In this document: piece by piece, positions 12,421 through 25,308 of the stretch | Numbering within the stretch: position 1 is the first letter of the stretch | Layout: the number at the start of each line of letters is the position of its first letter | The notes under the pieces: generated by a model | The model's database searches: none | Told to the model about the DNA's origin: nothing | What the model saw: only the letters and a program-made list of their open reading frames with translations | Position numbers and translations under genes: made by a program | DNA from: Pyxicephalus adspersus | Lineage: Eukaryota > Chordata > Amphibia > Anura > Pyxicephalidae | DNA: 64,000 bases | NCBI RefSeq assembly: GCF_032062135.1 | Contig: NC_092859.1 | Coordinates: 46,058,510-46,122,509 of the forward strand | Direction of reading: 5' to 3'

Positions 12421-12942
12421 AAATAAGCCACAATAAACTGATGTGAGCAGATTCAAGCTAAACTGCTTCCATCTCTTCCCCAGGTTAATATCTTCTGCTT
12501 GTTTCAATTCATTAAATTTCAGCCTATTGTAGCCCCTTTTTGGCAGTAGACAAATTACTGTTCCTAGGCTACTGATGTCTTTAGTCTGCTGTAGAGGAAG
12601 CATTTGCTCAGTCTCTTCCTTTCATTGATGGTACTTAAACATTGCCCCTAACCACAAGGTGAAAGTCCGCAGCAGGAGGCCAGTCTTTGCCATATATGTT
12701 TGAACACTTACCTAAATCACACAGGCACCAAGATTTATATAATAGTGTTAGCTCTAATGCCAAGTTTCAGTCTAGAAAGAGTAAGGTGACCCTGAATGAT
12801 ACATGAACAAAGAAGGCTTCCAACTTATGAAGGGAAAACAGATGAAAGCAGCATCTGACGGATAAAAGCATGATGTGATCTTTTTGAGATTTTATAAATA
12901 ACTTTGTGTTACCCCCGCACATTACTGTGAGTAAGGCATGAA

Positions 12943-12945
<3 letters not shown>

Positions 12946-12995
<50 letters not shown>
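12946..12995. repeat. (TA)n microsatellite
   Basis: About 24 uninterrupted TA units, followed by a short duplicated tail (ataatctacatatatataatctaca). Confidence 0.97.
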
Positions 12996-12996
<1 letters not shown>

Positions 12997-14864
12997 CTAC
13001 ATATATATAATCTACACGATACTTGGTCTACTTTAACATTGGTTAAAAGGCTCTATTTCACCCAATAATTTTTCTCTTGCTATGTCTGACACTTTTGAGT
13101 AGTTTTATAAATGCCTGCAGCCTGCAGTGAGGGGAATAGACAAATGCTGTGAAATGATAAATATTTGAACAGTTGTTAGATATGTTTTTTTCCTCTCTAT
13201 TGATTCTCCATGCTTATGAAGCAGGCTTTTACTTCGGTGGCATTGCAAAACAAAAGCACATAAATTCTCTGAATGCCCAGGACAGTATTACGATAAAATG
13301 AAAAGGCACTAGATTGTTGGAACTACCTTCTGAGTTATCTACAAATAAAACCAGGACCTGCACGCCTGCAAGACACAGCAGACTTTAAAGAATTATTAGG
13401 ACACCAATAAGCTACACAGAGATTGCTGGATTTATACAGGAAAAAAAAAATCCCTTTAGAACTACCAAGAGAACACAACTACTGACAAAAAGCTTTGAAA
13501 AGGAATATTCCATTAGATCAGAGAAAACCCAGACTTTTTATAATGCCAAAGCTGTCTGCTTTAGCCTTTTTTTTCTCTTCACACAGTTTTTGTCTGGTCA
13601 GTCTACACCTATATATGTTCCATTGGTAGATTCTGCCTTTTTAAACATTTTTGAACAGTTCAAGGTTTAATATTTAATCAGCTGCATCGGTTTTAACTCT
13701 ACAGTTAGTCCCTTTGCACTTGCAATTGTATACCTACCTTTTACTTTTCTGCTGCCTTTTTATAAAAGTACAATACAACCTATTTTTTTCTTCACAATTA
13801 TCCCCCTATCTATTAAGCTTCCATTCACCAAAAGCTGAAAATGTTTTTTTTTTTTTCTTTCATTTCATTTTTTTAACCTCAGCAGCACTCTGCACAGTCA
13901 ATTCTTTTAACTTAAGGCGCTGTATCGCTTTATTTCTGAGTTTAACTTTTTTTTCTCTCTCCCCCTTTTTCATTCTCCAGAGAGTAGAGGAACTCCAGCT
14001 TGCCTTTTTTTTCCTCTTTTTAATTTAAATCAGAAATGAAATATCTGCAGCCCTTTGCCTAATTTTTCTTTCCTTTTCATGCTCCTTATCCAACTTCCTC
14101 AAGACTTTTTTTTCTTTCAATTAGTCCATCAAACCAGTGGTGACAGTTCTATTATTTAAATACCGTGTGCCTATTTTTAATAGCGCTTTAAAAAAAAGAG
14201 AAAAAAGTTGGGAAGCTAGTGCTTGCAACTCCTGAGAGGGACAAAAGCTGCTACCTTCTGACACATTAACAAGGGTTTTAGAACAACATTCTAGTTATTC
14301 AGCATGAACTGGCACACAGAATATGGATGGGCTGTCTTTTTTTAAAGCCTCTTCATTAACAGTCATTATGTGGATGCTGCTGCAGCTTCACTGACAGTGT
14401 TTTGGATTTAAGATTTTTTTCCACAAGTTTATTTTCCTGTGTTCTTTTATCTATATATATATATTTTTTTGTCAGAAATAGCAATTTTTTTATTGGGTTG
14501 TTTTTTTAAAATATATAAATACATGAGGAACATTTAAGCCTAAAAGATTAAGACAAAAAAAGGGCATTCTTATGATTTTTTTCCCACTCATATCCTTGAC
14601 AGTAGAAAAGAGGAGAAAGTTCTTGTTCTTGTTTGAGATGAGTCTTGCAGAGAGGAGTTTTCAAATAGCAGACATTTATGTGTGAGATAAAAATAGGTCA
14701 TGTTTAAGAGACATTTACACAATTTGTGCTTGCTTTTTGTTTCATTTATTCATTTCATAGTTTTATATTAACTCTTTATTGTTACATTTAGGAAATGTTG
14801 CCCCCTCTTGACATTTTTACTATATAATAGACCGTAAGGTTTAATTTACACCAGCAGCTGACTG

Positions 14865-14945
14865 CATTATTATTATCACAAACTTGTACTTCTATACCAC
14901 CAACATATTATGCAGTTTTCCACAACGTCTATAGTCGTGGCACAT
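14865..14945 (-). repeat. tRNA-derived SINE, tail fragment
   Basis: It reads attattattatcacaaactt, tataccaccaacatattatg, cagttttccacaacgtctatagtcgtggcac, which is the SINE tail and lower body in reverse orientation, diverged. Confidence 0.55.
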
Positions 14946-17900
14946 TTCCTACTAGTTTATCTGTTGCTAAACTATCACCTACCACTGGGAAACCGTCTGC
15001 ATATAGTAGTCAATGGAAACACCAGGGACCTGTGTATTACTGCAGTGCATGTGTCAATCTGTGCTACCATATCAAGGTGATGCATACCACATGGTACAAT
15101 GTGCAGTTTTATTGATCTTGAATGTCACCCCAATGCTCCAAGGCAGTTTGCTATAATGTATGTGGGTTTTATAGCACACCATAATGTACAGATATAAAAT
15201 GTCTCTGTGTTTAACTGTTTTAAAGAACCTTCCATCTCCATCCCTTACACATCTGGTCCAGTTGGAGGGGTAGGATTAGGTACTTGGAAATCATTAAAGT
15301 CTTTCAATCAGCTATACAGCCCAGCAGCTAGCATTTTCAGATTGTGAGGTGAAGAACATATATCTACTTTAGTATACCTAGTCAGGACACAGGTTCATTT
15401 AAGGCTACCTGTTAATACTTTAAAAGAATACTTGAGTACTACAAAGGATTTTATGGGAGTATATGATTAAATTTTTGAAAAAATACATAGATGGTGCTGC
15501 AGATATTTTAGATTTAAAATTCTCAGGGTCAGAGCGTTTAACCAACTGAGTGAATAAGGATATATATGTGAGATTAAAAATCCACATTTTTATTACCTCC
15601 GTGCATTAAGTTGAGTCACTGTTCTTTGTCTATTACACACCTGTTAGAATAAAATATAGAAAATTGTTTTTAAAGTTGAAGTATTCTGAAGGTTTGAAAC
15701 CCCTAATGGCTGTGTCTGTTTTCGCCCCCTCATTGTAAATCGAGGGAAATGTGCAGCAATCAATGTGTTGTGAAAGTTATTAGTTACCCATCTCAGAAGT
15801 AAATGGGAAAGCTGTCTGTAGATCTTTACCGGCTCTTCACATCTGATCACTGTTCAGACACGCAATCTAAAACTTTAACTCTCAGCAATTCAAGCACAAT
15901 TAAAGTGCAATATATACTACACTCTGCTACACATGCTTTTTGTTAACAGTTAGCTAGAAGCTCAAGCTTAATAGAGTAGTGAATTGCGAAATTGCTGAGA
16001 ACCGTTCCTTTTTAATGTATTTCTTCTAAACTCTCAACAGTATGCCGTTCGTGTTGAGGTGCCCCTCACCCCCTTCCTAGTGGCTTGCTCTGTCCATAGA
16101 GACTTCTAACCTCTGCACGTCTCAAAAGACTTGCACTTTATTTCAGTTTGCTCTTTCTCTGGGGAATTCAGAGACCCAAAACAACAGCTCAACTGGAAAG
16201 AAAAGAAATTGAAAAATAAATACAAGGAAAGCAAAAGAACAGATGGGATTCCAACCTTGTTTGTCCAAGGCCAGATTGCTTGGCATCTCGGAGCACTCGG
16301 TCTGCATGCTTTAAGATGCAATTCGTATTGCAGGATTATATTTACACAGATATGGCAAATTCTTTGATCCTTTCTTTCTTTAAATATCAAATTTGGTGCA
16401 TCAATTTGTGCAGCATATGTAAACATAAATGGGTTCATTTTTACAGGCAATGTGATTCATTAAAACATAGCTTGTAATAATTGGCTTCAAAAGAGTAACT
16501 TGGGATGCCAAGCCATTTCACAATTTTTAAATGTTTGTTTTCACACAAGCACATTTTCCAGCATTAAAAAAATTCCTGTTATTGTTAACTGTTTTTTTTC
16601 TCAGGGGAAAGAATGAAAGCTTCACTCCTTAAAAGACCCTTTTGCCAGACCAGTTGTTTTAGCAAAAATCTTCCCATAAGATTATAGGGGTATTTAACAT
16701 ACAGTATTTATACCCCTCTTGGAAACTGGCAGAACGCAGCCATTTTGGATTTTATGTCAGCAGTCCGAGTGTATTCAGTGTAATTTTAGTTTTCCTCCTT
16801 CCCTGGCAGCTACTTTATGTAGGGACATGGGATGAGGTTTGGAGTAAATAATAAATATTTATAGAAAGGAAACACTATGGAAAGATGCATTTAAAGTTCT
16901 TGATTTGTCTGTGCTTGTGCCTGCAGGTTTTGTAAAGTGGTAAATGGGTCTCTCTAAATTTGGGAACTCCGATTTTGATAGTACAAAGAAATGCACTTTT
17001 AACAAATAGGTTTTAGAGCTTTTTAAAATATTTGTTTCTCCATTACTAACCACTTGTTATTCTGTAAACTAACAATAAAAACAAACATGTGTTAGCCTTT
17101 CAAAACTCCAGGATAGTTTCAGCATTAGCTGTAGTATCAGTCACATAGTTATAAACTTGGGAGATGTTGATTACCTTGACTCTGAAACAGCATGATTGGA
17201 TTTTCTTCCTATTGTATGCTGTGGCAGGAAGGAGGCTTGCCCAAATACATTCTGTTCCAAATAACATATTTTAAACTGTAAATTCTCTCCTCATCTGCAG
17301 TCACTACACTGAATGACGTTGCCCTGAAGGAGGCAGCTACCTTGGCCTTTCCTCTTTATCCATGCCAGGAGTGATAATGTTCCAAAGGCTTAGCCGTGGC
17401 GGTTCAGATTGACTTTCTAAAATAGCTAGAACCCTTTTCCTGTTTTAAATGAGCAAATATTTCTTCCATCTATAATACAAAGCTACATGTATTTTTCTAA
17501 AACTCTATTTAAAATTAGAAATGTCTTAATGTTCATATGGATGTGTGACTCCAGCTGTTTCCTGCTGCTATATAATAATACAGAATGCATTATTGTACTG
17601 TATAAAAATACATTGTTACTGTAATATTGCTAATTTGCACAGCTCTCTACATTTCTTTCCTCAGTACAGTTATTAGCTGTGCTTCTTTTGTACAGAGTTG
17701 TATAGCAATAAAACAAGGCTGAGAGCAGACAATAAATGACCAGCCTTGCTCAGGAAATACACTTAGTGTCATTGTTTTCTAGGCTAATCCATGTCATATG
17801 TAGACAGCCTTCAAACACCATTAAAGAACATTGACAATGACAGGATTTTGGTAGACTTTCCCTGTTGAGAATTGTTCAGATAATCCAGTTCTAAAACTCA

Positions 17901-18124
17901 TTTCAAATGAATTTCTTTTTTCTAATTTTAAAAGCTGTAAAAATAACCCATTTTGAAATTCATTGTTTGATTCATTCATTTTAAATACTATACTGCTAAT
18001 GTAGATGTTTTATAGTTTGAGCCAAGTCAGACATAAGTCAATGATGATTCTTAAGCTAAAGCTACAATCTTAATTGCTGTCTTTCACAATAAAAGTGTGT
18101 CTGTGCACTACTGTAAACCCCTGG

Positions 18125-18705
18125 GTTTGCTTCTCAATAGAAGTCTGTAGGTGCCTTGGAGGATCGACTCCCAGACTCAATGGCACTACCTCCTCAGATG
18201 CAGAATGTCCCAGACCTTATCTTTTGGAGTCAGGTCTGAGGAATGTTGGGGCCAGTTAATGGCATCAATGCCTTTGTCATCCAGAAACTCCCTACACATT
18301 CTGGCCACATTTCATCCCGGGACCTTACAGCAGACTGGTACCATTAGCTAGCATGTGGAGATCTGTGCAGCCTTCTAAGGATATTCCCCATCCCTCCAAC
18401 CATCACTGACCCACTGCCAACCGCTCATGTTGGATGATGTTGCAGGCAGCCTAACTTTAACCACTTTGTCTGTCTCCAGATTCTTTTGTGTCTGTTACAT
18501 GTGTTCAGTATGCTGTAATCTTTGAAGTGAGATAAGGCACCAGTGGCAAACCTGACCGTTCTGGTGCTCACTGGAGTTTGGTCTTTTAAAGTCTGTTTTT
18601 GACCGTTTGTCCTACATGCACACGAGTGCCCCTCCTGTTCTTTCTAACACGAGCACGCAGATACAGGTCCTGCAGCTTAGCTGCCCTTCTATGGCCCTCA
18701 CCTTT
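18125..18705 (-). pseudogene. Decayed Tc1-like (DD34E) transposase
   Basis: The minus strand read from 18705 downward carries recognisable Tc1-family transposase pieces in the right order. First is a basic N-terminal DNA-binding segment (DLYLRARVRKNRRGTRVHVG, then QTVKNRL). Then comes GSGSVMVGG (family: GGGSVMVWGG), then DLHMLANGT, then CREFLDDKGIDAINWP followed by SSDLTP (family: DWPxxSPDLNP). The pieces lie in different frames, with stops, and the stretch that should hold the second catalytic Asp (family motif DNARPH) is deleted between about 18305 and 18312. No terminal repeats were recognised nearby. It is a dead transposon fossil. Confidence 0.85.
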
Positions 18706-18719
18706 TTGTGTAAATGCCT

Positions 18720-18741
18720 TTGTGTGTGTGTGTGTGTGTGT
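18720..18741. repeat. (TG)n microsatellite
   Basis: About ten TG units, next to the N-terminal end of the transposase fossil. Confidence 0.95.
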
Positions 18742-19783
18742 TTATATCTAAGCTATGTTGGTATTTCAGGAGTTGTAGCTTTTCCCAGATGCATTCAGAT
18801 AGTGTTAGGAGAGCCACATACACACTTTCTTCATTTGTGGCATAATATGTAAACTTAGCCAGGTGTGTTTAAGCTTCTGCCTTAGGGAGAAATATGTTAG
18901 CGCCTTTTTACTACAGAAGCATATGCAGAGTGTATTCTATTTCTTTGCTTAGCATCTCACCATTCCTGCATATGGGAAACTGTAATTGAAAGCACATGTA
19001 GTATAAATCACCTTTGTGAAAAACCTGTCAAAAATTAATGTGTATTGGGAGTGCCTGAGCCTGTATCTGTATGGCTCATTTCCACCTCAATTCCTTACAT
19101 CAAATAGCATTTTTGTTTCATTTTTTGTACTTTTGTTCCATGATTTTCACGCTTCATTGTCTTTAGTTGCACAGAACCCCATTGGAGTTAAAGGTGGTTT
19201 CAGTTCCTTTTCAGGTTCTGTATTTCGGGCCCCAGCTGTAATAAATGGCTCCTCTTGCCTACTCAGCATGCCCGATTTACTTAATGCAAACTGACAAGCA
19301 CTTTTTGTTAGGAGAGCTGTGGAAACATTTGACAAGTTTAACGGTTCCGAGCTTTGACACCTCACTCATAATACTACTTGCAGGTATTTTTCAGTATACA
19401 CTATATATATTTGTGCTGTGATTAAAATAAGCAATTATTAACTTGGCAGAATATATAAGTATGAATTTCATAGACAACAACTGTTTCCTTGTCTTCAGGA
19501 ATTAGTTTGTCATTTACCATGCAGATATGCACCTGGATCCTTACATCCAAACACAAAAGATGTGTACATGATAGGCAACCATTTTTTTTTCTGCCAGTTT
19601 TATCTTTGCACTACTTCATAAGGGCGGTAGGCTATTGATTCTATATTCCCAATATGGTTAGTAGGTTATCGTGCAACCCTTCAATAAATGACAGATAACT
19701 ATGGCCTCATTACATAAACCTGCAAGTAGTGCATGGGCCATAATAAACATTTAGTAGTAGGACCACTACAAGGTGTTGGTATT

Positions 19784-19838
19784 ATCTTGTGTTTATATAG
19801 CACCAGCATAATATTCAGCACTATACAAAGTTCATAGC
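19784..19838 (-). repeat. tRNA-derived SINE, tail fragment
   Basis: It reads cttgtgtttatatagcacca, gcataatattcagcactata, caaagttcatagcc: the family tail in reverse orientation. Confidence 0.6.
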
Positions 19839-19965
19839 CTCGAGTTACAAACTTCCAACTTACATACAACTTGTACTTAGGTTGTACAGCAGAGGATCAT
19901 CAGGCTGCAGGCAAAACGTACCACATGACTTTTCACATAGTCTGTGTTTGTCAGAAAATCTGCTG
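19838..19965. repeat. Fragment of the 'cgagttacaaacttcc' repeat
   Basis: It starts ctcgagttacaaacttccaa, cttacatacaacttgtactt. Similar phrasing (cttaactcggggactacctg, tatgtaagtcgc) occurs in the repeat at 58985-59473, suggesting one family. Confidence 0.4.
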
Positions 19966-20350
19966 CTCCTAGTAATGCCAACAAGCAGTGCCAACCTTCA
20001 GAAGACCCCCTGTACTATACATCACAGTTCTATAAATCATTTTCATTGAAGCAGAAATGGCAAAGTTAGAGGAGTAAGGTCCTGATACAGAGATTACTGT
20101 ATAGTTACTGAGGACCTTATATGCTACATGGCTGTTTATAAGAAAAAGAAAAGCTTTGTGCAAACTTAATGCCCGCTTTAAGAATCACCCTGATTTCTAA
20201 TACCAGTTCCATCCTTTCCAACAAGTCCATCTTCTACCAAAATTGTTTTAAGGTTTCTAAATGTACAGAAAGGTAAAAGTAAATATATTAAGAGAAACAT
20301 CTGTCCACGTTGTATTTAATAAAAACATAAGTACCTATTCTAATTTGTAG

Positions 20351-20412
20351 TGCCAGGATTCAAACCTGGGGCCCTAGTGTTCCAAGGCAAGAGTGCTAGC
20401 AACTGAGCCAAC
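20351..20412 (-). repeat. tRNA-like head of a SINE
   Basis: The minus strand reads ttggctcagttgctagcact, cttgccttgga, then ccaggtttgaatcctggca. These resemble polymerase III A box and B box (GGTTTGAATCC) sequences of a tRNA-derived SINE head. The spacing and stems are not those of a functional tRNA, and the element is truncated. Confidence 0.6.
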
Positions 20413-22262
20413 TGTGTAAATTGTAATTTTTGTTTGGTTACTGCAGGCATTGCATTATTGATTTGCTATTGGCAATGTTTTAATACCTATGTATGATAAG
20501 CAGCTTTTAACCAGGCCTACCATTAATGGCACCATGAATTTCCTTCCTCTGTTAGCAGACACAAGCAGGCATACTTTAGAAATATCAGTTACTTAGTGCA
20601 GCCATATTGAGTTCAGTGGTCTTTTGCTGTTGATGGTCATCTACTCACTAGGCTATTCGTTATACACAGAGCACATTCTAAAATGTTTTAGGATGTCAAC
20701 ATTTTTTTTTGTTCATCATAGTTAGGGTGACAGGAAATAATTTTACCTTTCATGTTCACAACAATCTAAGCCATAGAATATTCAATGGTTTTTACTTTTT
20801 CTGTTTAAATGAAGTATAATATGCCCTTTGCAGCTATTCTATGTTCTAGTCCTTTGTAATGTGATCAGCATGTGCTTGCTACAATCTAGAGCTAACTCAA
20901 AATCCTATCTCCATCTTTGGAGGCCAGTGCTCTTCACTTTACACCTGTTGGCTTTATTAGATCTTGTATGGAAAGAAAGCCTTTCGTGGCTGCCATTTGA
21001 TTATGGGTATTCATTTTAGTTTATTAGAAGTTGAAGAGAACAGTCGTGGTCACCTACATAACGGGGTGTTTTTGTTTGAAACACACATGACAGCATGATA
21101 GATAACGGGCATAACAGCTGTTTATAAATGATGTTCAGTAGTAGCTGTGAAGAAACAAAATCTATTATTTGAATCTTCACAGCTTGATGCTTGTGAGTTA
21201 TTGTTGAAACAGCAGTTGGCCAGGTAGCACGACAGGAGAAAGCAGTTTAGGACATGAAGTCTTCATCCGATCTTATTATATGCTTCAGCAGCTGTTAAGA
21301 CACTAACCCTCCCACCTCTCCCTTCGTCTCAGGAATTGGTTTAAGTCCGGCTGCTTTTATCATCTTTGTGCAGGCCGTTTCAAGAAATTCTCACAGCTAA
21401 TCCACTAACAATCCAATCCACAGAATAAAATCCCTAGAATAATATGGAGGATTTTGTCTGACTTTTAAGTTGCTCCTTTGTTTTCCTGATGCAAAATACA
21501 ACTTAGTTGAGCAATCATTTCATTTTTTTTTTTTTTTTGCACTCTTGTGTAACTTTTATGGTTGTCATTGAAACAGCTTAAACTGAAAATCAGTACATAA
21601 ATGCTTTTAAATCACATTCCTAATAGTGTATTGATACGGGGCTGAGTAGTGTAAACTGTCTCCCACAAGGACCTCTAGTGACAGTCTTTGTGAATGCTGT
21701 CACTGTAAAGGTACAGAAGCCTAATAATTTACTTCTTATGGTGTGATGCAAAGAATACATTATCATAAACTCTAGGAGAACAGAGAATTCTTCATACAGG
21801 TGATCTGTCATTTTCTCAACTTCTTTCTTTCTTTTTTTTTTTTAAACAAGAGAAAATATTCTGGAAGGATAGTTAAAGTACCGTGGATACTTTCCAGTAG
21901 TTTGTTTTTGTTTTGCATTGGAAGGCAGTCCTTTGTTTTGATGTGATTTGATAATAGGTGACATGCTTAGTGTGAAACTATGCTACTTAATAATCAGGAA
22001 ATCTGATCACATTCCTTCTTTTCCCTCCTTGGCTCAGTGAAAATCCCTCATGCTTACAATTTGACATCTATTGAACATTGTGAAGCCCTTGATTTCCCAA
22101 CTTTAAAGGGTTCCACTGCAAGGTTTGTTTTTTTCTGTTAGGAAAGCATCTATGGTTTGGTCACTGCATTATAGATAGTTTATGCATATGTTTATGACTG
22201 TATTACCATTTTAAAAAAAGGAGATAAACCAGTAAAGGACATTAAAATTCTCAGAGAATTCT

Positions 22263-22280
22263 CCCCCCCCCCCCCCCCCC
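22263..22280 (+). repeat. Poly-C tract (18 C)
   Basis: An uninterrupted C run followed by acacac. Confidence 0.95.
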
Positions 22281-22514
22281 ACACACTTTGACCACTGCTG
22301 CCATATTTTCCTGGACTTCCTCTAGGTATGACATTTTTCTAGATCCCATTCATGTGAATGAAATTCCTTACACAGTGCACCACATAACCTCTGAACATGG
22401 AAATAAGTTACGTTACCCCAACACATATATGTGAATGGGACATTACAGATAACAGGACTGACTACTGGATTTCAGCCAGCTAAGATAAATTCTTACCTTC
22501 TGCCCTGTGATTTA

Positions 22515-22946
22515 AGCTGCGTACACACTTCCAATTTTTATCGTTGGAAATGAACGACGAACGAACGACGAACGATCGATTGGGCAAAAATCGTTTGTAA
22601 AAAAAAGTAACCAACGACGCCGACGAACGAGGATAGTCATTGGAAACGACCGGACCAGCGGATCGGATTGGACGACGATCGTTGACCATCTATCGTGTGT
22701 ACGGTCGTTCATTGATCGTCCATGGTCTGAGCATGCGCGGTGAACGAACGTTCGCTCACTTCCTGTGGTGCACGTCACTTCCTGTATCGTTCAAACGATC
22801 GCATCTATCGTGTGTACAATATCTGCGAACGATCGTGTCGTTATCTGTATGTACAGGATCGGTGCTATACGATCGTTCGCAGATATCGTGCAGGATCGTT
22901 CGTCGTTCGTTTACCAACGATAATAATTGGAAGTGTGTACGTAGCT
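22515..22946. mobile_element. Harbinger-like MITE, 432 bp, copy 1
   Basis: The ends are long inverted repeats: AGCTGCGTACACACTTCCAA at left and TTGGAAGTGTGTACGTAGCT at right, continuing through tatcgttgg / ccaacgata. Both sides carry TTA (22512-22514, 22947-22949), the 3-bp TWA duplication of PIF/Harbinger elements. The interior is unusually rich in CpG, with repeated motifs such as cgaacgatcg and tatcgtgtgtac. Open frames across it come from the lack of TAA/TGA in this composition. Confidence 0.88.
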
Positions 22947-23254
22947 TTACATTGTGCCAGCACCACAAGGAAAGGTAGAAGGGGTATAAAATAGAAAGGT
23001 GGGCCTGCCAAGTGTGATCAAAGACCAACTGAGTGGACGTCTATACACTTTTTCCTGTATATGTAAAGAGTTATCTGGAAGTTGGATCACTCTTTTACAC
23101 ATATGATTATCATCTTCTGTCTGCAGTAAACATTAGTGATAGATTTTCATGATTATTAAACAAGCAATTTGTATGGTATTGTTCCACAGTTTGCAGTTTA
23201 CTAAAAATGTCATCTATCCGTAATAAGTCAAAATGATCTCATATAAATGATTAT

Positions 23255-23405
23255 AGTGTTCTCCCCAGCTCCTTTCAGCCTGGCACACAGCCTAGCACTT
23301 TCCTGTACCCACCCAGCTGTTTTGGGTGGTTACTGATAAATTGGGTCACAATACAGGGCTGCCACCTGCCTACAATTTCTTCCCACCCAGCTTAAAAAAA
23401 ACCCA
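23255..23405. repeat. Dispersed repeat 'tttagccggg...gggtcacaatacag', copy 2
   Basis: It reads gtgttctccccagctccttt, ttttgggtggttactgataa, attgggtcacaatacagggc, tcccacccagcttaaaaaaa. The left cctttcagcctgg and right cacccagcttaaaaa are imperfect inverted arms. Confidence 0.65.
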
Positions 23406-25272
23406 AAGTTAAAACACTGTGTTATAATCATAATGATATATGATTAGAAATTATATAATATTATCAATTGAACACCTAAATCAATCGATCAGAAGTAAAC
23501 AACAAACTCCACGTGCAGTCATCTCACTTATCAAACTTGATCCAACGTTTACTAACTCCTTGGTTTACAAATTTTATTCAATTTTATTAGTTTAGTAGCA
23601 TTTAACCAGCATATTGATATATTTTGCTACTATTGGATGCAAACCTATATTGTTTAACCTCCTCTGTCCCCTTTTTATCTTGTTAAGAAGTGCTGTGGAT
23701 TCCTTGCTACTTGCTAAACACCAACAATAAACTAATTTTTATATCAATCAGCAGGCAGTAAACAGTTACAAGGCTGACTTTATAGTATTAATTAATTTGA
23801 GTCCCCACTGTAATCTAATATGTTTTAGTCATACTTAAACAAATAAAACACATCATGGGTATTTGATACATTGTATATTCAGCTAAGAACTAATTGCGTA
23901 TACTCTTAAATGTTAAGTGTAAAGACACTATAGTAATCGTCCAATCAAAACAAAAAACTGATTTAATAAAAAAAAGGCATGTAGCTAGCATAATAACTAA
24001 CTGGCAAGGCATGCTGGTAATCTCAGTCTCTTGACAGCTGCTAGGCTGCAGGCTGCTTATACCTAGCTTAATGAAAAGGTGCTGCTTACAGGCTGATGAC
24101 TGGAAGGAAGGAAAATAAATGAAAATAAATGGTACAGAAAACAGAAATGTTGGAACCCTTCCTCATACTCTACAATTCTAATGTTATGTTATGTTCTAAA
24201 TGTAATGACTTTGTTTTCATTGACAAGCGGGGTTCTGAAGCACAGCCTGCTGCCTGCTGGGCTCCGTGTAACCATTAAATACAGTCTTTCTGAATTCTAA
24301 GTGTGCCCACCATGGTCATGACTTTTAATGTGACATTTTTGCTGTCAGCAATGTTGTCACATCTCTGTAGCCTGCTCAAACAAACCGATAAAACCAATAT
24401 ATGGGGGACAGAATAAGGAAAGAAAGAACAAAAATAGTGGGGGTTCATAGTTAGAATTTCAAATGTTGTTTTTAAAAACCCATACCAGTAGGGGCCCTTC
24501 ACTTGCTTGCTTAGTGTTTCAATATTAATGTGTGGTGCACAGTTTGTAATCAGCACCATACAGAGGACAATTTCACTATGTGATAATAAAAACTACCATA
24601 TTGATCAGGAGGAGTGAGGTGATATAAAAGCCTACACATTGAAAACAGCCGTTTTTAGACATATACTTGTACAAAAGCATATACGTGTACTGTGGATTTA
24701 TTAATCCCAGTATGGGATAGACAGAAGTGTTACAGCCTTAATCAAATACTTGGCTGATGTTCAATTTATAATAGTTTGGACTTAAGCACTAGAATCGCTG
24801 TACAGGACAGCTTTGCTTCGTCTAAAGTGAACCTGTCAGAGAAACATGCAAGTCACAGTGTGGACCTCATCTGAAGTTGCTTGTTGTCTAGCTCTTAAGC
24901 TTATCCATTGCTTTCGTATATCTTTCATATATGGAGATTAGGAACACTAACATACCTGATTTAAATAGGCTGCTGATAAATTCTAAAGCACATTCACAGC
25001 TTGTTTTAACTACTTTATTGCCATGGCATATAAGATTCTTCTTTAGAAGGGAATAGATAAAGTAGATCTAAATTTAAAACTTAATTTTTATATTTTTTAA
25101 TAGAGTAATAGAGTGAATGGATAAAGCCTTATTAGTTTATTTTGCCATCCATGTCCTATTGCAGATATTTCTGTAAACCCAACAGTAAGGGAAATCCACT
25201 TTTAGGCAGTTGTCACTTGAACAAGTGTTTCCATGGAAGAAAGAGATATGGAATTGGAAACAGACCGTAATA

Positions 25273-25276
<4 letters not shown>

Positions 25277-25307
<31 letters not shown>
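25277..25307 (+). repeat. Poly-A tract (31 A)
   Basis: A long pure A run without a recognisable retroposon body upstream. Confidence 0.95.

Positions 25308-25308
<1 letters not shown>

Larger units (their letters stand above)
12075..18124. other. Non-coding sequence
   Basis: It holds a 159-codon minus-strand open frame over repeat-like sequence (12124-12603), a (TA)n microsatellite, a pyrimidine-rich stretch (about 13690-14120) and a SINE fragment (14865-14945). The rest is unique, with nothing recognisable. Confidence 0.5.
18742..22511. other. Non-coding sequence
   Basis: It contains SINE pieces (19784-19838, 20351-20412), an old repeat (19838-19965) and a C-run (22263-22280). The stretch 21100-21450 is free of recognisable repeats and slightly more complex than its surroundings; a conserved element is possible but cannot be shown here. 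Confidence 0.5.

Noticed and set aside
12124..12603. 159-codon minus-strand open frame, the longest N-free one in the window
   Set aside because: It overlaps sequence with two related sub-units (cattcttccatctggccacc / attcttcctccagaccacc) and transposon-like phrasing. No domain or conserved motif is visible, and no splice signals or initiation context support it.
13714..14028. Phe/Leu-rich open frame resembling a membrane protein
   Set aside because: It is the product of a T/C-rich tract. The hydrophobic composition follows from poly-pyrimidine DNA, and no motif is present.
20351..20412. Possible tRNA gene (A-box and B-box-like sequences on the minus strand)
   Set aside because: It is too short, lacks an acceptor stem and proper arms, and matches the head of the SINE family seen elsewhere in the window.
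22480..23028. Five overlapping open frames rich in Arg, Ser and Val
   Set aside because: They are all inside the Harbinger-like MITE, whose cgaacgatcg composition avoids stops in several frames. No transposase-like motif is seen.
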